Shown here one piece after another: positions 6,747 through 14,608 of a stretch of DNA of 16,425 nucleotides; the stretch's first letter is position 1, and the number at the start of each line of letters is the position of its first letter. Under the pieces are notes generated by a model, which was not told where the DNA came from, did no database searches, and saw nothing but the letters and a program-made list of their open reading frames with translations. This stretch comes from Sutterella sp. UBA4713. Lineage in GTDB: Bacteria > Pseudomonadota > Gammaproteobacteria > Burkholderiales > Burkholderiaceae_F. The position numbers and the translations under genes were made by a program. The stretch is taken from positions 58,688 to 75,112 of the forward strand of contig DHJT01000082.1 in NCBI GenBank assembly GCA_002404465.1. The letters are read 5' to 3'.

Positions 6747-8288
6747 TTATAGGTTTGCATCAGGCTCAAGTCGCTCGGATCGTGCATGGAAAACCAGCAA
6801 GCCGACCACAAGTGTCCCGGCAGCCGCCCCGAAACTCCAAAGCAAAGAGCCGCCCGTCATGCCGGCTACCAGATAGCCGACAGCCGCACACGTCGCCACA
6901 GTCATCGCATACGGCAACTGCGTCGTTACATGAGCGATATGGCTACACCCGGCACCGGCTGAAGCCAAAATCGTTGTGTCGGAAATCGGAGAGCAGTGGT
7001 CTCCGAAAACGGAGCCGGCCAGCGTTGCCGATAATGCAACCGTTGTCAGGTTCGGATCTAAGGCCACGACAATCGGAACGACAATCGGAATAAGGATGCC
7101 GAACGTGCCCCAGGCCGTACCCGTCGAGAACGACAAGAAAGCGGCAATCAGGAAGATAAAGAACGGCAGGAACATCGCGCTCATACCCGTATGCAAAACA
7201 ACCGACTGGACAAACTGCGGCGTACAAAGCAAGTCACGGCAAACACCGGAAAGCGTCCAAGCCAAAATTAAAATCAGGTTGGCGGGAAGCATCAAGCGAA
7301 TACCTTCGACAATGCCGTTCATAAACTCGGAAAACGTCACGAGCTTGCGCGGAATGTACATAACAAACGCGACCACCAAGGCTCCGAAGCTGGCCCAAAC
7401 GAGCGAAGGAGAGGCCGAACTGTTTCCTAAGGCAGCCGTAAACGAGCCGCGATAAGCCGCATCCGTTCCCCAGTAGCCGCCCGAGTACATCAATCCGAGC
7501 ACGGCAAAAACAATCAACCCGGCCAACGGAACAATCATGTCCCAGGGAGTCCCCTTCGGATTTGCCTTAATTGTCGACTCTTGAACCTTTCCCTCCGAGA
7601 TCTCGCCGCGTGCCGCACGCAATTCGGCCTTACGCATCGGACCGAAGTCGCGATTGCTAATGCAAAGAATCCAAACCATCAGCAATGAAAGAAGCGCATA
7701 AAAGTTCCACGGAATCGTCGCAACGAAAGCTCCGAGCTCATTGTCAAAAGCTCCCGTGCTCTTTAAGGAAGAGCCGACAGCGGCCGCCCACGAAGAAATC
7801 GGGGCAATAATGCAAAGGGGCGCCGCCGTAGCGTCAATGATATAGGCTAACTTTTCTCGGCTAACCTTGTACAAATCCGTCATCGGACGCATCACGGTAC
7901 CGACCGTCAGACAGCTGAAATAATCATCAATGAAAATAGCCAGCCCTAATCCGCTTGTCGACATCAGTGAAGAGCGACGCGACTTAATAGCTCGCGCCGC
8001 GACCTTGCCGTAGGCTAGCGTGCCGCCCGACATATTTAAGATATAAACGAGAGCGCCCAACAATGAACAGAAAATAATGATGTCAAAATCGAGCTTGGCA
8101 CCCATGAGCTTAAAAGCCGTCTCGAGGGTGCCCATTACGATATTGGCACCCGTTCCGCACGAATAAATGAGCGTGCCGGTCAGAATGCCGATAAATAAAC
8201 TGGAAAAAACTTCCTTTGTAATCAAGGCCAAGCCGATAGCGATAATCGGCGGAACAATGGATAACCATTGTGCATCATAAGGTTGCAT
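6747..8288 (-). CDS. nhaC: NhaC-type Na+/H+ antiporter family protein
   Basis: This inner-membrane secondary transporter of the NhaC family (PF03553) most likely exchanges sodium for protons in pH and salt homeostasis. Some family members instead exchange organic acids or amino acids, such as malate/lactate antiporters, so the exact substrate is open. The 513-residue product consists almost entirely of hydrophobic segments, beginning WLSIVPPIIAIGLALITKEV. Characteristic motifs are the FIDDYFSCLTVGTVMRPMTD segment with paired aspartates (about residues 115-134), a TGTAWGTFGILIPI loop and the GSVFGDHCSPISDTTILAS motif, which are conserved in the family. The start is preceded by AAAGAGA, a modest ribosome-binding site. 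It follows coaD at 51 bp on the same strand with no terminator between, so co-transcription is plausible. It is followed by a strong hairpin terminator. Confidence 0.88.
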   Translation of the reverse strand: MQPYDAQWLSIVPPIIAIGLALITKEVFSSLFIGILTGTLIYSCGTGANIVMGTLETAFKLMGAKLDFDIIIFCSLLGALVYILNMSGGTLAYGKVAARAIKSRRSSLMSTSGLGLAIFIDDYFSCLTVGTVMRPMTDLYKVSREKLAYIIDATAAPLCIIAPISSWAAAVGSSLKSTGAFDNELGAFVATIPWNFYALLSLLMVWILCISNRDFGPMRKAELRAARGEISEGKVQESTIKANPKGTPWDMIVPLAGLIVFAVLGLMYSGGYWGTDAAYRGSFTAALGNSSASPSLVWASFGALVVAFVMYIPRKLVTFSEFMNGIVEGIRLMLPANLILILAWTLSGVCRDLLCTPQFVQSVVLHTGMSAMFLPFFIFLIAAFLSFSTGTAWGTFGILIPIVVPIVVALDPNLTTVALSATLAGSVFGDHCSPISDTTILASAGAGCSHIAHVTTQLPYAMTVATCAAVGYLVAGMTGGSLLWSFGAAAGTLVVGLLVFHARSERLEPDANL

Positions 8289-8339
8289 TTTGAATCTCTT
8301 TAATTAAGCAGGTCAAAAGGGTGGGACGACGGAAACCGA

Positions 8340-8825
8340 CTAGTCCCGTGTACGAAGTTTGGCCGCGAGTGCTTTGGTCGCGGCCGGCGCTACAAAGGCC
8401 GACACACTGCCTCCCATTTTGACTATCTCCCGAACCAGGGAGCTCTTTACGAATTGAAATTGAGCAGAAGGCATCAGAAACACCGTTTCGACACCCGGCA
8501 TCAGAAGTCGGTTGGTCGCCGCCATCCGGTACTCACTTGCAAAATCACCTAAAGGACGCAATCCGCGAACAACAACGGACGCCCCCTGACTTACAACAAA
8601 ATCACTCAAAAGACCGGAAAACCCTTGAACAGAAACACCGCTCATGTCCTTTGTCAATTCCCGAGTCAACGCAATGCGCTCATCGAGAGTCAAAAGCGGC
8701 TTTTTTTCCGCACTTTCAGCAACGGCAACAATGACGGTACCGAAAATGTCGCGCGCTCGACGAAGAATATCCATGTGTCCCAAGGTCATCGGATCGAAGG
8801 TCCCGGGAAATACCGCACAGGTCAT
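8340..8825 (-). CDS. coaD: phosphopantetheine adenylyltransferase (coenzyme A synthesis)
   Basis: CoaD transfers AMP from ATP to 4'-phosphopantetheine, giving dephospho-CoA, the next-to-last step of coenzyme A synthesis in the cytosol. The product is 161 residues from ATG at 8825, close to the usual 160. GGGG lies 5 nt before this start, whereas the upstream in-frame ATG at 8849 has no ribosome-binding site. The nucleotidyltransferase signature is present: AVFPGTFDPMTLGHMDI with the T-x-G-H motif (14-17), then VVRGLRPLGDFASEYRMAATN and the C-terminal SSLVREI element, which corresponds to the ISSSxxRE motif. It sits 33 nt downstream of rsmD, a pairing found in many proteobacteria, and upstream of nhaC. 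Confidence 0.95.
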   Translation of the reverse strand: MTCAVFPGTFDPMTLGHMDILRRARDIFGTVIVAVAESAEKKPLLTLDERIALTRELTKDMSGVSVQGFSGLLSDFVVSQGASVVVRGLRPLGDFASEYRMAATNRLLMPGVETVFLMPSAQFQFVKSSLVREIVKMGGSVSAFVAPAATKALAAKLRTRD

Positions 8826-8858
8826 ATCAACCCCGTTTCCGATCAGCATTGGGGCATT

Positions 8859-9479
8859 CTACGGAAAATCAGCCCTAAGAACAAAAAAATGCACCTGTCC
8901 TGCTTTTCCCTGACGTAAAATCGACAACCCGAGCTTCTGAAAATCCGTTTCCGACATCGTCCGATCACTCTCAACGTAAATGAGACCGTCTTCCCGAAGG
9001 TGCTTTCGCGCCACACACACCGCCTGACTTTGCAGACACGCAGCAAACGGCGGATCGATGAAAATCACATCAAAAAAATCCTGACTTCTTTCCAGATACC
9101 GCAAGGAATCGGCGCATACAACCTGAACACATGAAACGGCTCCGAGTTTTTGAACAGTGTCGGTAATCGCTTTCGTGCATGCTCGATTCCTATCTATCGA
9201 TAAAACTTTATCAGCCCCGCGACTGGCCGCTTCCAAACCCAGTGCACCGCTTCCCGCGAACATATCGCAAAACGTGTGACCGGAGCATCCTCCGATTAGG
9301 TGCACAATCCAGTCAAAAACCGTCTCACGAACGCGCTCAGGTGTCGGACGCAGGCCATCAAAATCGGCGACCTTAAGCGGCGTTCGTTTATAGGACCCTC
9401 CGACAATACGGACAACGCCCCCCGAGGCCTTCGCTGTTGCTAAACTAGCGCTTAAATTCTTTCTCCCGGATTTCTTCAT
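8859..9479 (-). CDS. rsmD: 16S rRNA (guanine(966)-N2)-methyltransferase RsmD
   Basis: RsmD methylates N2 of G966 in 16S rRNA during small-subunit assembly, using S-adenosylmethionine. In the 206-residue product the RNA-binding start RIVGGSYKRTPL and GLRPTPERVRETVFDWI are family hallmarks. The SAM-binding loop DMFAGSGALGLE begins at residue 72, and the catalytic DPPF motif is at 142-145. The MKK start fits known homologues in place and composition, but no Shine-Dalgarno-like sequence precedes it. The divergent ftsY start codon is only 10 bp away, so the rsmD promoter and leader must lie within ftsY coding sequence. It is the first gene of the rsmD-coaD-nhaC unit. Confidence 0.95.
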   Translation of the reverse strand: MKKSGRKNLSASLATAKASGGVVRIVGGSYKRTPLKVADFDGLRPTPERVRETVFDWIVHLIGGCSGHTFCDMFAGSGALGLEAASRGADKVLSIDRNRACTKAITDTVQKLGAVSCVQVVCADSLRYLERSQDFFDVIFIDPPFAACLQSQAVCVARKHLREDGLIYVESDRTMSETDFQKLGLSILRQGKAGQVHFFVLRADFP

Positions 9480-9489
9480 CGACTTGCCA

Positions 9490-10398
9490 ATGAGTTTCTT
9501 TTCACATCTAAAACATGGTCTTGAACGGTCTCGGATTCAACTGGTCGGTCTTTTTTCCGGCGCAGTGATTGACGAGGCATTTTTCGAACAACTCGAAGAA
9601 ACCCTCATCGCAGCCGATGTCGGCATCCGCACGACAACGGACATCTTAAAGCGTCTGAGAGATACCGTAAAACTTCAGGGATTACATACCCCGGAAGATG
9701 TTCGCCTGGCTCTTCGCGATGAAATTGCCGCTCGACTCACTCGCGTAGAGAAAACTCTTCCGACCGACACAGCCAAACCCTTAGTTCTCATGATGGTGGG
9801 CGTGAACGGTGCCGGAAAAACCACGAGTATCGGAAAAATAGCCAAATGGTTTGCCTCGCAAGGCAAAACAGTCCTCCTGGCGGCGGGAGACACGTTTCGT
9901 GCTGCAGCACGTGAACAGCTTGATGTCTGGGCCGAACGCAATAAAATCGATGTGATTGCCCAAACAGGAGGCGATCCGGCTGCCGTCGCATTCGACGCCA
10001 TTGCGGCCTCGCAAGCTCGCGGGACCGACGTAATTATTGTAGACACGGCCGGGCGTCTGCCGACTCAAAACCACCTAATGGCCGAACTTGCGCGTGTTCG
10101 GCGCGCCGCGGGGAAAGCCATGCCGGGGGCTCCGCACGAGGTCATCCTCGTCGTAGACGGAACGACCGGCCAAAATGCTTTAACTCAGGTAACGGCCTTT
10201 GACAAGGCAGCCGATCTTACCGGCCTTATCGTAACAAAATTAGACGGCTCGGCCAAAGGCGGAGTCCTCGTTGCCATTGCCGAAGAAAATCGGCAAAAGC
10301 CACTTCCGATTTACTTTGTCGGCGTCGGGGAAAAAATCGACGATTTGCAACCGTTCCAAGCGCGCGCCTATGCCGACGCACTCTTAGGTATTAATTGA
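9490..10398 (+). CDS. ftsY: signal recognition particle receptor FtsY
   Basis: FtsY is the membrane-associated GTPase that docks SRP-ribosome complexes for co-translational insertion of membrane proteins. The 302-residue product is essentially only the NG domain. An amphipathic first helix (FFSHLKHGLERSRIQLVGLF) leads into the four-helix N domain, then the G domain with GVNGAGKTT (104-112), DTFRAAAREQL, DTAGRLPTQ, TKLDGSAKGG and the closing GVGEKIDDLQPF. The acidic A domain that extends many proteobacterial FtsY proteins is missing, so membrane targeting should rely on the first helix. ATG at 9490 is chosen. A TTG two codons upstream (9484) is possible, and neither has a clear ribosome-binding site. 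It heads the ftsY-ftsE-ftsX unit, and its stop overlaps the GAGG used for ftsE. Confidence 0.95.
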   Translation: MSFFSHLKHGLERSRIQLVGLFSGAVIDEAFFEQLEETLIAADVGIRTTTDILKRLRDTVKLQGLHTPEDVRLALRDEIAARLTRVEKTLPTDTAKPLVLMMVGVNGAGKTTSIGKIAKWFASQGKTVLLAAGDTFRAAAREQLDVWAERNKIDVIAQTGGDPAAVAFDAIAASQARGTDVIIVDTAGRLPTQNHLMAELARVRRAAGKAMPGAPHEVILVVDGTTGQNALTQVTAFDKAADLTGLIVTKLDGSAKGGVLVAIAEENRQKPLPIYFVGVGEKIDDLQPFQARAYADALLGIN

Positions 10399-10408
10399 GG
10401 CCAGCACA

Positions 10409-11071
10409 GTGATCAATGCGCCGCTTGTGGAACTTGTGAACGCCGTCTGTGAATTTCCTGACGTCCGACCGATCCCTCCATTGAACTTTAACGTCACACG
10501 CGGCGAATTTGTCTGTTTGCACGGATCGACCGGGTCCGGAAAGTCTTTGGCACTTCGCCTGGTTGCCGGATTGATATCTCCGACTTCCGGCAAGGTTCTC
10601 GTCGCCGGAGAGCTCATTAACGACTTTACGCCGCGGCAGCGTTTGTGGTTAAGGCGGACGATGGGCATCATGATCCAAGGCGGGCTGCTTCTCGATGATC
10701 GTACCGTTCTGGAAAACGTCATGCTTCCGGCTATCGCTGCCGACGAGTCATTCCACGAAGCGAAGAAAAGAGCCTTAGCTGCCTTAGATCGTTGCGGGAT
10801 CCTTGAGCTTGCCCCGTTATTACCGGCCAAGCTTTCTGCCGGTGAAAAACAACAAGCCTGTCTGGCCAGAGCTGTTGTAAACCATCCCGTGCTGATTCTG
10901 GCTGACGAACCGGCCGCCAATCTCGATGTCGATAACGCACAAAAACTCATGGATTTGCTTGCCGACTTTTCTCGGTACGGCGTGGCCGTCATCGTCGCCT
11001 CGCACTTAGAACTCTCACCAAGTTCGGTCCCTTGCCGACCGATTCAACTCGGGACAGGAGATGTGCGATGA
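10409..11071 (+). CDS. ftsE: cell division ATP-binding protein FtsE
   Basis: FtsE is the cytosolic ATPase of the FtsEX complex, which sits at the division septum and signals through the membrane to switch on peptidoglycan hydrolases. The 220-residue product starts at GTG, with GAGG 8 nt upstream. ABC motifs: Walker A GSTGSGKS (39-46), Q-loop Gln90, signature LSAGEKQQ (142-149), Walker B LILADEP (162-168) and switch His199. Identification as FtsE rests on RTVLENVMLPAI, ARAVVNHPVLILADEP and its place between ftsY and ftsX. It diverges from the usual FtsE in several spots: LSAGEKQQ for LSGGEQQR, and DEPAANLD for DEPTGNLD. All catalytic residues are kept. Its TGA stop overlaps the ftsX start codon in ATGA, so translation is coupled. 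Confidence 0.93.
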   Translation: MINAPLVELVNAVCEFPDVRPIPPLNFNVTRGEFVCLHGSTGSGKSLALRLVAGLISPTSGKVLVAGELINDFTPRQRLWLRRTMGIMIQGGLLLDDRTVLENVMLPAIAADESFHEAKKRALAALDRCGILELAPLLPAKLSAGEKQQACLARAVVNHPVLILADEPAANLDVDNAQKLMDLLADFSRYGVAVIVASHLELSPSSVPCRPIQLGTGDVR

Positions 11072-11973
11072 AACTTTTTTCTGCTTGGCGATGGGCCTTC
11101 TCGCGAACCATGAGCGGCATTTTCGGTGCCTTCGGTCAATTTTTTTTGGCCTTGTCGCTGGCCGGAATTACCTTAACCATCCCCCTTTTTCTCGGCACAC
11201 TGGCCTGGTCGCTCTCGCAACCGATTGTGTCCGTTCCGCTGGTAACGGAAATTACGGTATTTGCCCAGCGAAGCGCCGGCGAGAAAACCGTCGGGCAACT
11301 GGCTAAAAAAATCGAATCTTCCCCGATTATCGACAGTGTTCGAATTATCCCGAAAGCCCAAGCACTCGCATCCGTCAACGCCAGTCTCGGAATTAAAACC
11401 CGCCAGTCCAAAGCCAATCCTCTGCCGGATTTGCTTGTAGCCACCTGCAAAAAAACCGCCACGCGTGATCAGATTCGGACGCTGGCCGGAAACATTGAAA
11501 AACTCCGAGAAGTTGATTCGGTAGCCTACGACGACACTTGGGCATTGCACGTAGGCGCCCTAATTAGAGCGGCAACCATCATCGCCGGTATCTTGGGCTC
11601 CATCGTCTGCATTTTGGTCCTTTTGGTCATTGCAGCCTCCGTACGGCTCACAACGATGGCACAAGTAGCCGAAATTCGAGCCCTTCACTTATTCGGTGCT
11701 TATCCGAGCTTTATTAAACGCCCGTATATCTGGCGCGGATTTATCACACTCGGAAGCGCTGCCCTTTTCAGTCTCGCTCTGACACGCCTTGGCATTGCAC
11801 TGTTAGCGGATCCCGTAGCAAATTTTGCTGCTCTGTACTCCGTAACCGTACACCTTGCTTTACCGGCAACGAGCTGGTGTGTTGTTTACGTCTTAGCTGC
11901 AGCCTGCCTCGGAGCCCTGATCGGCAATTTGGCCGCCTCCGCAGCCATACGAAAAGTATGCACTACAAACTGA
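11068..11973 (+). CDS. ftsX: cell division protein FtsX (permease-like)
   Basis: FtsX is the membrane subunit of FtsEX. It does not transport but passes conformational change from FtsE to periplasmic hydrolase activators such as EnvC. The 301-residue product has a short cytosolic start, one membrane segment at about 25-47, a periplasmic domain of roughly 115 residues (TEITVFAQRSAGEKT onward, including the typical TVGQLAKKIE and IIPKAQALA stretches), then three C-terminal membrane segments. The motif ALHLFGAYPSFIKRPYIWRG after the second segment is the family's cytosolic loop. AGGAG lies 7 nt before ATG 11068, which overlaps the ftsE stop. The open frame extends upstream to 11032 only within ftsE and without support. 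The rpoH gene follows after 60 bp. Confidence 0.93.
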   Translation: MKLFSAWRWAFSRTMSGIFGAFGQFFLALSLAGITLTIPLFLGTLAWSLSQPIVSVPLVTEITVFAQRSAGEKTVGQLAKKIESSPIIDSVRIIPKAQALASVNASLGIKTRQSKANPLPDLLVATCKKTATRDQIRTLAGNIEKLREVDSVAYDDTWALHVGALIRAATIIAGILGSIVCILVLLVIAASVRLTTMAQVAEIRALHLFGAYPSFIKRPYIWRGFITLGSAALFSLALTRLGIALLADPVANFAALYSVTVHLALPATSWCVVYVLAAACLGALIGNLAASAAIRKVCTTN

Positions 11974-12033
11974 TACGATTTTTCGGCTTCTTCCGTTTTC
12001 AGTTCAACAAGACCGTGTTACAGTCTCTTTACT

Positions 12034-13014
12034 ATGAGTCATATCGAACTTGCTCCCGCTGACACGCTTTCCGAGGATGTAAAGGACGCTGAGCACAAAT
12101 CCGGCGTTGCTCTCGTTCCGTATAAGTCCAATGTCCCGGCTCTCATTCCCCCGAGTTTAGGTGACATTGACGCCTACATCCGTGCAGCGAATGCAGCGCC
12201 CGTTTTAAGTGCTCAAGAAGAACGCTCCCTTGCAATCAGACTTCGTGACAAAAAAGACCTGACGGCCGCTCAAAAACTCATTCTGAGTCACTTGCGTCTT
12301 GTGGTTTCCGTTGCTCGCGGCTATCTCGGTTACGGATTGCCGCACGCAGACCTCATTCAGGAAGGCAACATCGGCCTAATGAAAGCCGTTAAACACTTCG
12401 ATCCTGACAAGGGCGTTCGGCTCATGACTTTTGCCGTTCATTGGATTCGTTCGGAGATTCAAGACTACATCATTCGCAACTGGCGACTGGTAAAAGTTGC
12501 AACGACGAAAAATCAACGCAAACTCTTTTTTAACCTGCGACAGATGAAAGACAGCGACAAGGCCCTTACACAGTCGCAAGCCAAACAAATTGCCCAGACA
12601 CTTGAAGTCAAACCTGAAGAAGTTCTCGAGATGGAAAAACGCATGGGCGGAGCGGACTTGTCAATGGAAGGGTCAGACAGCGAGGAAGACGAAGGAAACA
12701 GCTTTGCGCCGATTGACTACTTAGCTTCCGAGGAATTAACTCCGCTCGAAGATGTCGAGAAAAAAGATACCGAATCACATACCAAGGCCAAATTGCGCGA
12801 GGCCTTAGGGCAACTCGATCCGCGTTCGCGGCGTGTAATTGAGGCACGCTGGCTTGCCGAAGATGCCGACGGCAATACGGCACCGATGACGCTGCAAGAG
12901 CTTGCGCACGAACTCGGCGTATCGCCAGAACGTGTCCGTCAGATTGAAAAGAAAGCTCTGTCTAAACTCCGTGAAAGCATGTTGCACGAGCCTTCTGAAC
13001 CCGAAAAAAAATAA
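12034..13014 (+). CDS. rpoH: heat-shock sigma factor RpoH (sigma-32)
   Basis: RpoH directs RNA polymerase to heat-shock promoters for chaperones and proteases. The 326-residue product carries sigma region 2 (DLIQEGNIGLMKAVKHFDP at 106-124, then FAVHWIRSEIQDYI), the RpoH-specific box QRKLFFNLR (161-169) and a C-terminal helix-turn-helix (TLQELAHELGVSPERVRQIEKKA, 286-308). Compared with the enteric protein it has about 30 extra N-terminal residues and an acidic insert, SDSEEDEGN (214-222), between regions 3 and 4. The start ATG has no evident Shine-Dalgarno block. The family is often controlled by temperature-sensitive mRNA structure, but I cannot demonstrate such a fold here. It follows ftsX after 60 bp with no clear terminator between, in the order conserved in many proteobacteria. 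The trmL start comes 2 bp after its stop. Confidence 0.94.
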   Translation: MSHIELAPADTLSEDVKDAEHKSGVALVPYKSNVPALIPPSLGDIDAYIRAANAAPVLSAQEERSLAIRLRDKKDLTAAQKLILSHLRLVVSVARGYLGYGLPHADLIQEGNIGLMKAVKHFDPDKGVRLMTFAVHWIRSEIQDYIIRNWRLVKVATTKNQRKLFFNLRQMKDSDKALTQSQAKQIAQTLEVKPEEVLEMEKRMGGADLSMEGSDSEEDEGNSFAPIDYLASEELTPLEDVEKKDTESHTKAKLREALGQLDPRSRRVIEARWLAEDADGNTAPMTLQELAHELGVSPERVRQIEKKALSKLRESMLHEPSEPEKK

Positions 13015-13016
13015 CC

Positions 13017-13487
13017 ATGTTTCATGTTGTTCTTGTACACCCGGAAATCCCGCCGAATACGGGAAACATCATCCGTCTTTGTGCCAACACGGGATGTCGA
13101 TTGCATCTTGTCGAGCCTTTGGGGTTCCGTGTTGATGATAAGCACCTGATTCGCGCCGGTCTGGACTATCACGAAATGACAACGATGACAGTCTACAAAA
13201 GCTGGGAGACTTTTCTTAGCGAAGCGAAACCCGACCGAAATCGCATGTTTGCCATGACAACCAAGGGCGCCGGGATTTTTTCCCGGACGACGTTCCTTTC
13301 AGGCGACTGGCTCGTTTTCGGAAGCGAAGGCCACGGTCTGCCTGATTCCGTTCGAGAATCGTTTCCCGAAGCACAACGCATCCGACTGCCGATGATTCCC
13401 GGAAATCGCTCCTTAAATTTGAGCAATGCCGTTGCCGTCACGGTGTTTGAAGCATGGCGGCAAAACAAATACGCAGGCGGCTCTTAA
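13017..13487 (+). CDS. trmL: tRNA (cytidine(34)-2'-O)-methyltransferase TrmL (SPOUT)
   Basis: TrmL 2'-O-methylates the wobble base (position 34) of certain leucine tRNAs. The 156-residue product is a minimal SPOUT (trefoil-knot) enzyme: VHPEIPPNTGNIIRLCANTG at the start (residues 7-26), FGSEGHGLP (101-109), and the knot signature IPGNRSLNLSNAVAV (127-141), which forms the SAM pocket. The length is that of the single-domain family. It starts 2 nt after the rpoH stop without its own clear ribosome-binding site, so translational coupling to rpoH is likely. Its stop codon overlaps the proB stop codon on the opposite strand. The related TrmJ and TrmH enzymes are longer or differ in the N-terminal motif, so TrmL is the best call. 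Confidence 0.92.
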   Translation: MFHVVLVHPEIPPNTGNIIRLCANTGCRLHLVEPLGFRVDDKHLIRAGLDYHEMTTMTVYKSWETFLSEAKPDRNRMFAMTTKGAGIFSRTTFLSGDWLVFGSEGHGLPDSVRESFPEAQRIRLPMIPGNRSLNLSNAVAVTVFEAWRQNKYAGGS

Positions 13488-14608
13488 GCTGTTAAAACAA
13501 GATTATCCTTGTGAATAACCTCCGGATGGGTCACAACACCTAGGACGCCTCCGAGTGCCTCGGATTGCAACCCGGCAATCTGGCGCACCTCGCCAGATGA
13601 GTAATTGACGATTCCGCGAGCGACTTCCTTTCCCTGTTCATTGAGACAAGAAACCACATCTCCGCGCAAGAACTCGCCGTACACGGCCTTCACGCCGACA
13701 GGAAGAAGGCTTGTGTGACGCTCCGTGATAGCTTTCTCGGCTCCGGCATCAATGCAAACGGCTCCGTCACTTCTTAAGTGATCGGCAATCCACTTTTCTC
13801 TGGCGTGCATCGGCACAGCGTTACTAAGCAGTTCCGTTCCGATGGTCTCACCGAAAGCCAGTCGAATCAATACATCAGGCTCGCGGCCGGAGACAATCAC
13901 CGTGGCAGCACCTGACCGAGCAGCCCTCTTGGCTGCAAGCACTTTGGTAATCATTCCGCCTTTGGAAAGAGCACTTGCGGCACCTCCGGCCATCTTCTCA
14001 AGAGCAGGATCTCCGGCAAAAGCGCGGTCAATCAATGTTGCCGACGGGTCTTTGCGCGGATCTGCCGAGTAAAGCCCTTTTTGATCGGTCAAAATCACGA
14101 GAGCGTCTGCAAGAATCAGGTTAGTAACCAATGCTCCAAGCGTGTCATTATCCCCGACCTTGATTTCATCGGTAACAACCGTGTCGTTTTCATTAATAAT
14201 GGGAACAACACCCAAAGCCGTCAATTCCGTCAATGTTGAACGCGCATTTAAATACCGCTCGCGGTCGGCCAAATCTGCGTGTGTTAGAAGGATCTGTGCC
14301 GTCTTGACACCGTAAGCAGAAAAGCTCTCCTCGTATGCTTGCGCCAATCCCATTTGCCCGACGGCAGCTGCTGCCTGCAATTGAGAAACCGCACTCGGTC
14401 GTTTGTCCCATCCCAAACGCAATACACCCTCGGCAATGGCACCGGAACTGACAAAAATCACATCTTTTCCGTTTTTTTGCAACCAAGCAATCTGCCGAGC
14501 CCAATTGGAAACTGCCTTACGGTCTAATCCCCGACCGTCATTCGTAACAAGAGCACTACCGACTTTAACGACAATGCGACGTGCCTGTTTTAATACGGAT
14601 TCAGGCAT
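13484..14608 (-). CDS. proB: glutamate 5-kinase ProB
   Basis: ProB phosphorylates glutamate to glutamyl 5-phosphate, the first and usually proline-inhibited step of proline synthesis. The 374-residue product has the amino-acid kinase domain first: RIVVKVGSALVTND (11-24), VSSGAIAEGVLRLGW, LTHADLADRERYLNARSTL, PIINENDTV and a GGMITKVLAAKRA segment. A C-terminal PUA domain follows from about residue 275 (GAVCIDAGAEKAI, LLPVGVKAVYGEFLRGDVV, GIVNYSSGEV). The start at 14608 is supported by GAGAGGAG directly upstream and by the usual N-terminus. The frame that extends to 14713 would run deep into obgE. Its start overlaps the 3' end of obgE by 8 bp, so translation is coupled. The partner gene proA is not in the window. 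Confidence 0.95.
   Translation of the reverse strand: MPESVLKQARRIVVKVGSALVTNDGRGLDRKAVSNWARQIAWLQKNGKDVIFVSSGAIAEGVLRLGWDKRPSAVSQLQAAAAVGQMGLAQAYEESFSAYGVKTAQILLTHADLADRERYLNARSTLTELTALGVVPIINENDTVVTDEIKVGDNDTLGALVTNLILADALVILTDQKGLYSADPRKDPSATLIDRAFAGDPALEKMAGGAASALSKGGMITKVLAAKRAARSGAATVIVSGREPDVLIRLAFGETIGTELLSNAVPMHAREKWIADHLRSDGAVCIDAGAEKAITERHTSLLPVGVKAVYGEFLRGDVVSCLNEQGKEVARGIVNYSSGEVRQIAGLQSEALGGVLGVVTHPEVIHKDNLVLTA

Noticed and set aside
11996..12024. TTTTCA-N17-TACAGT as a sigma-70 promoter for rpoH
   Set aside because: It matches only 4 of 6 bases in each hexamer, and it would start transcription almost on the rpoH ATG.
12033..12043. Palindrome TATGAGTCATA across the rpoH start codon
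   Set aside because: The single-base loop cannot form an RNA hairpin, and a short dyad like this can occur by chance.
13497..13512. Small stem ACAAG/CTTGT with following T residues as a proB terminator
   Set aside because: Five mostly A-T pairs inside the coding sequence are too weak to call.
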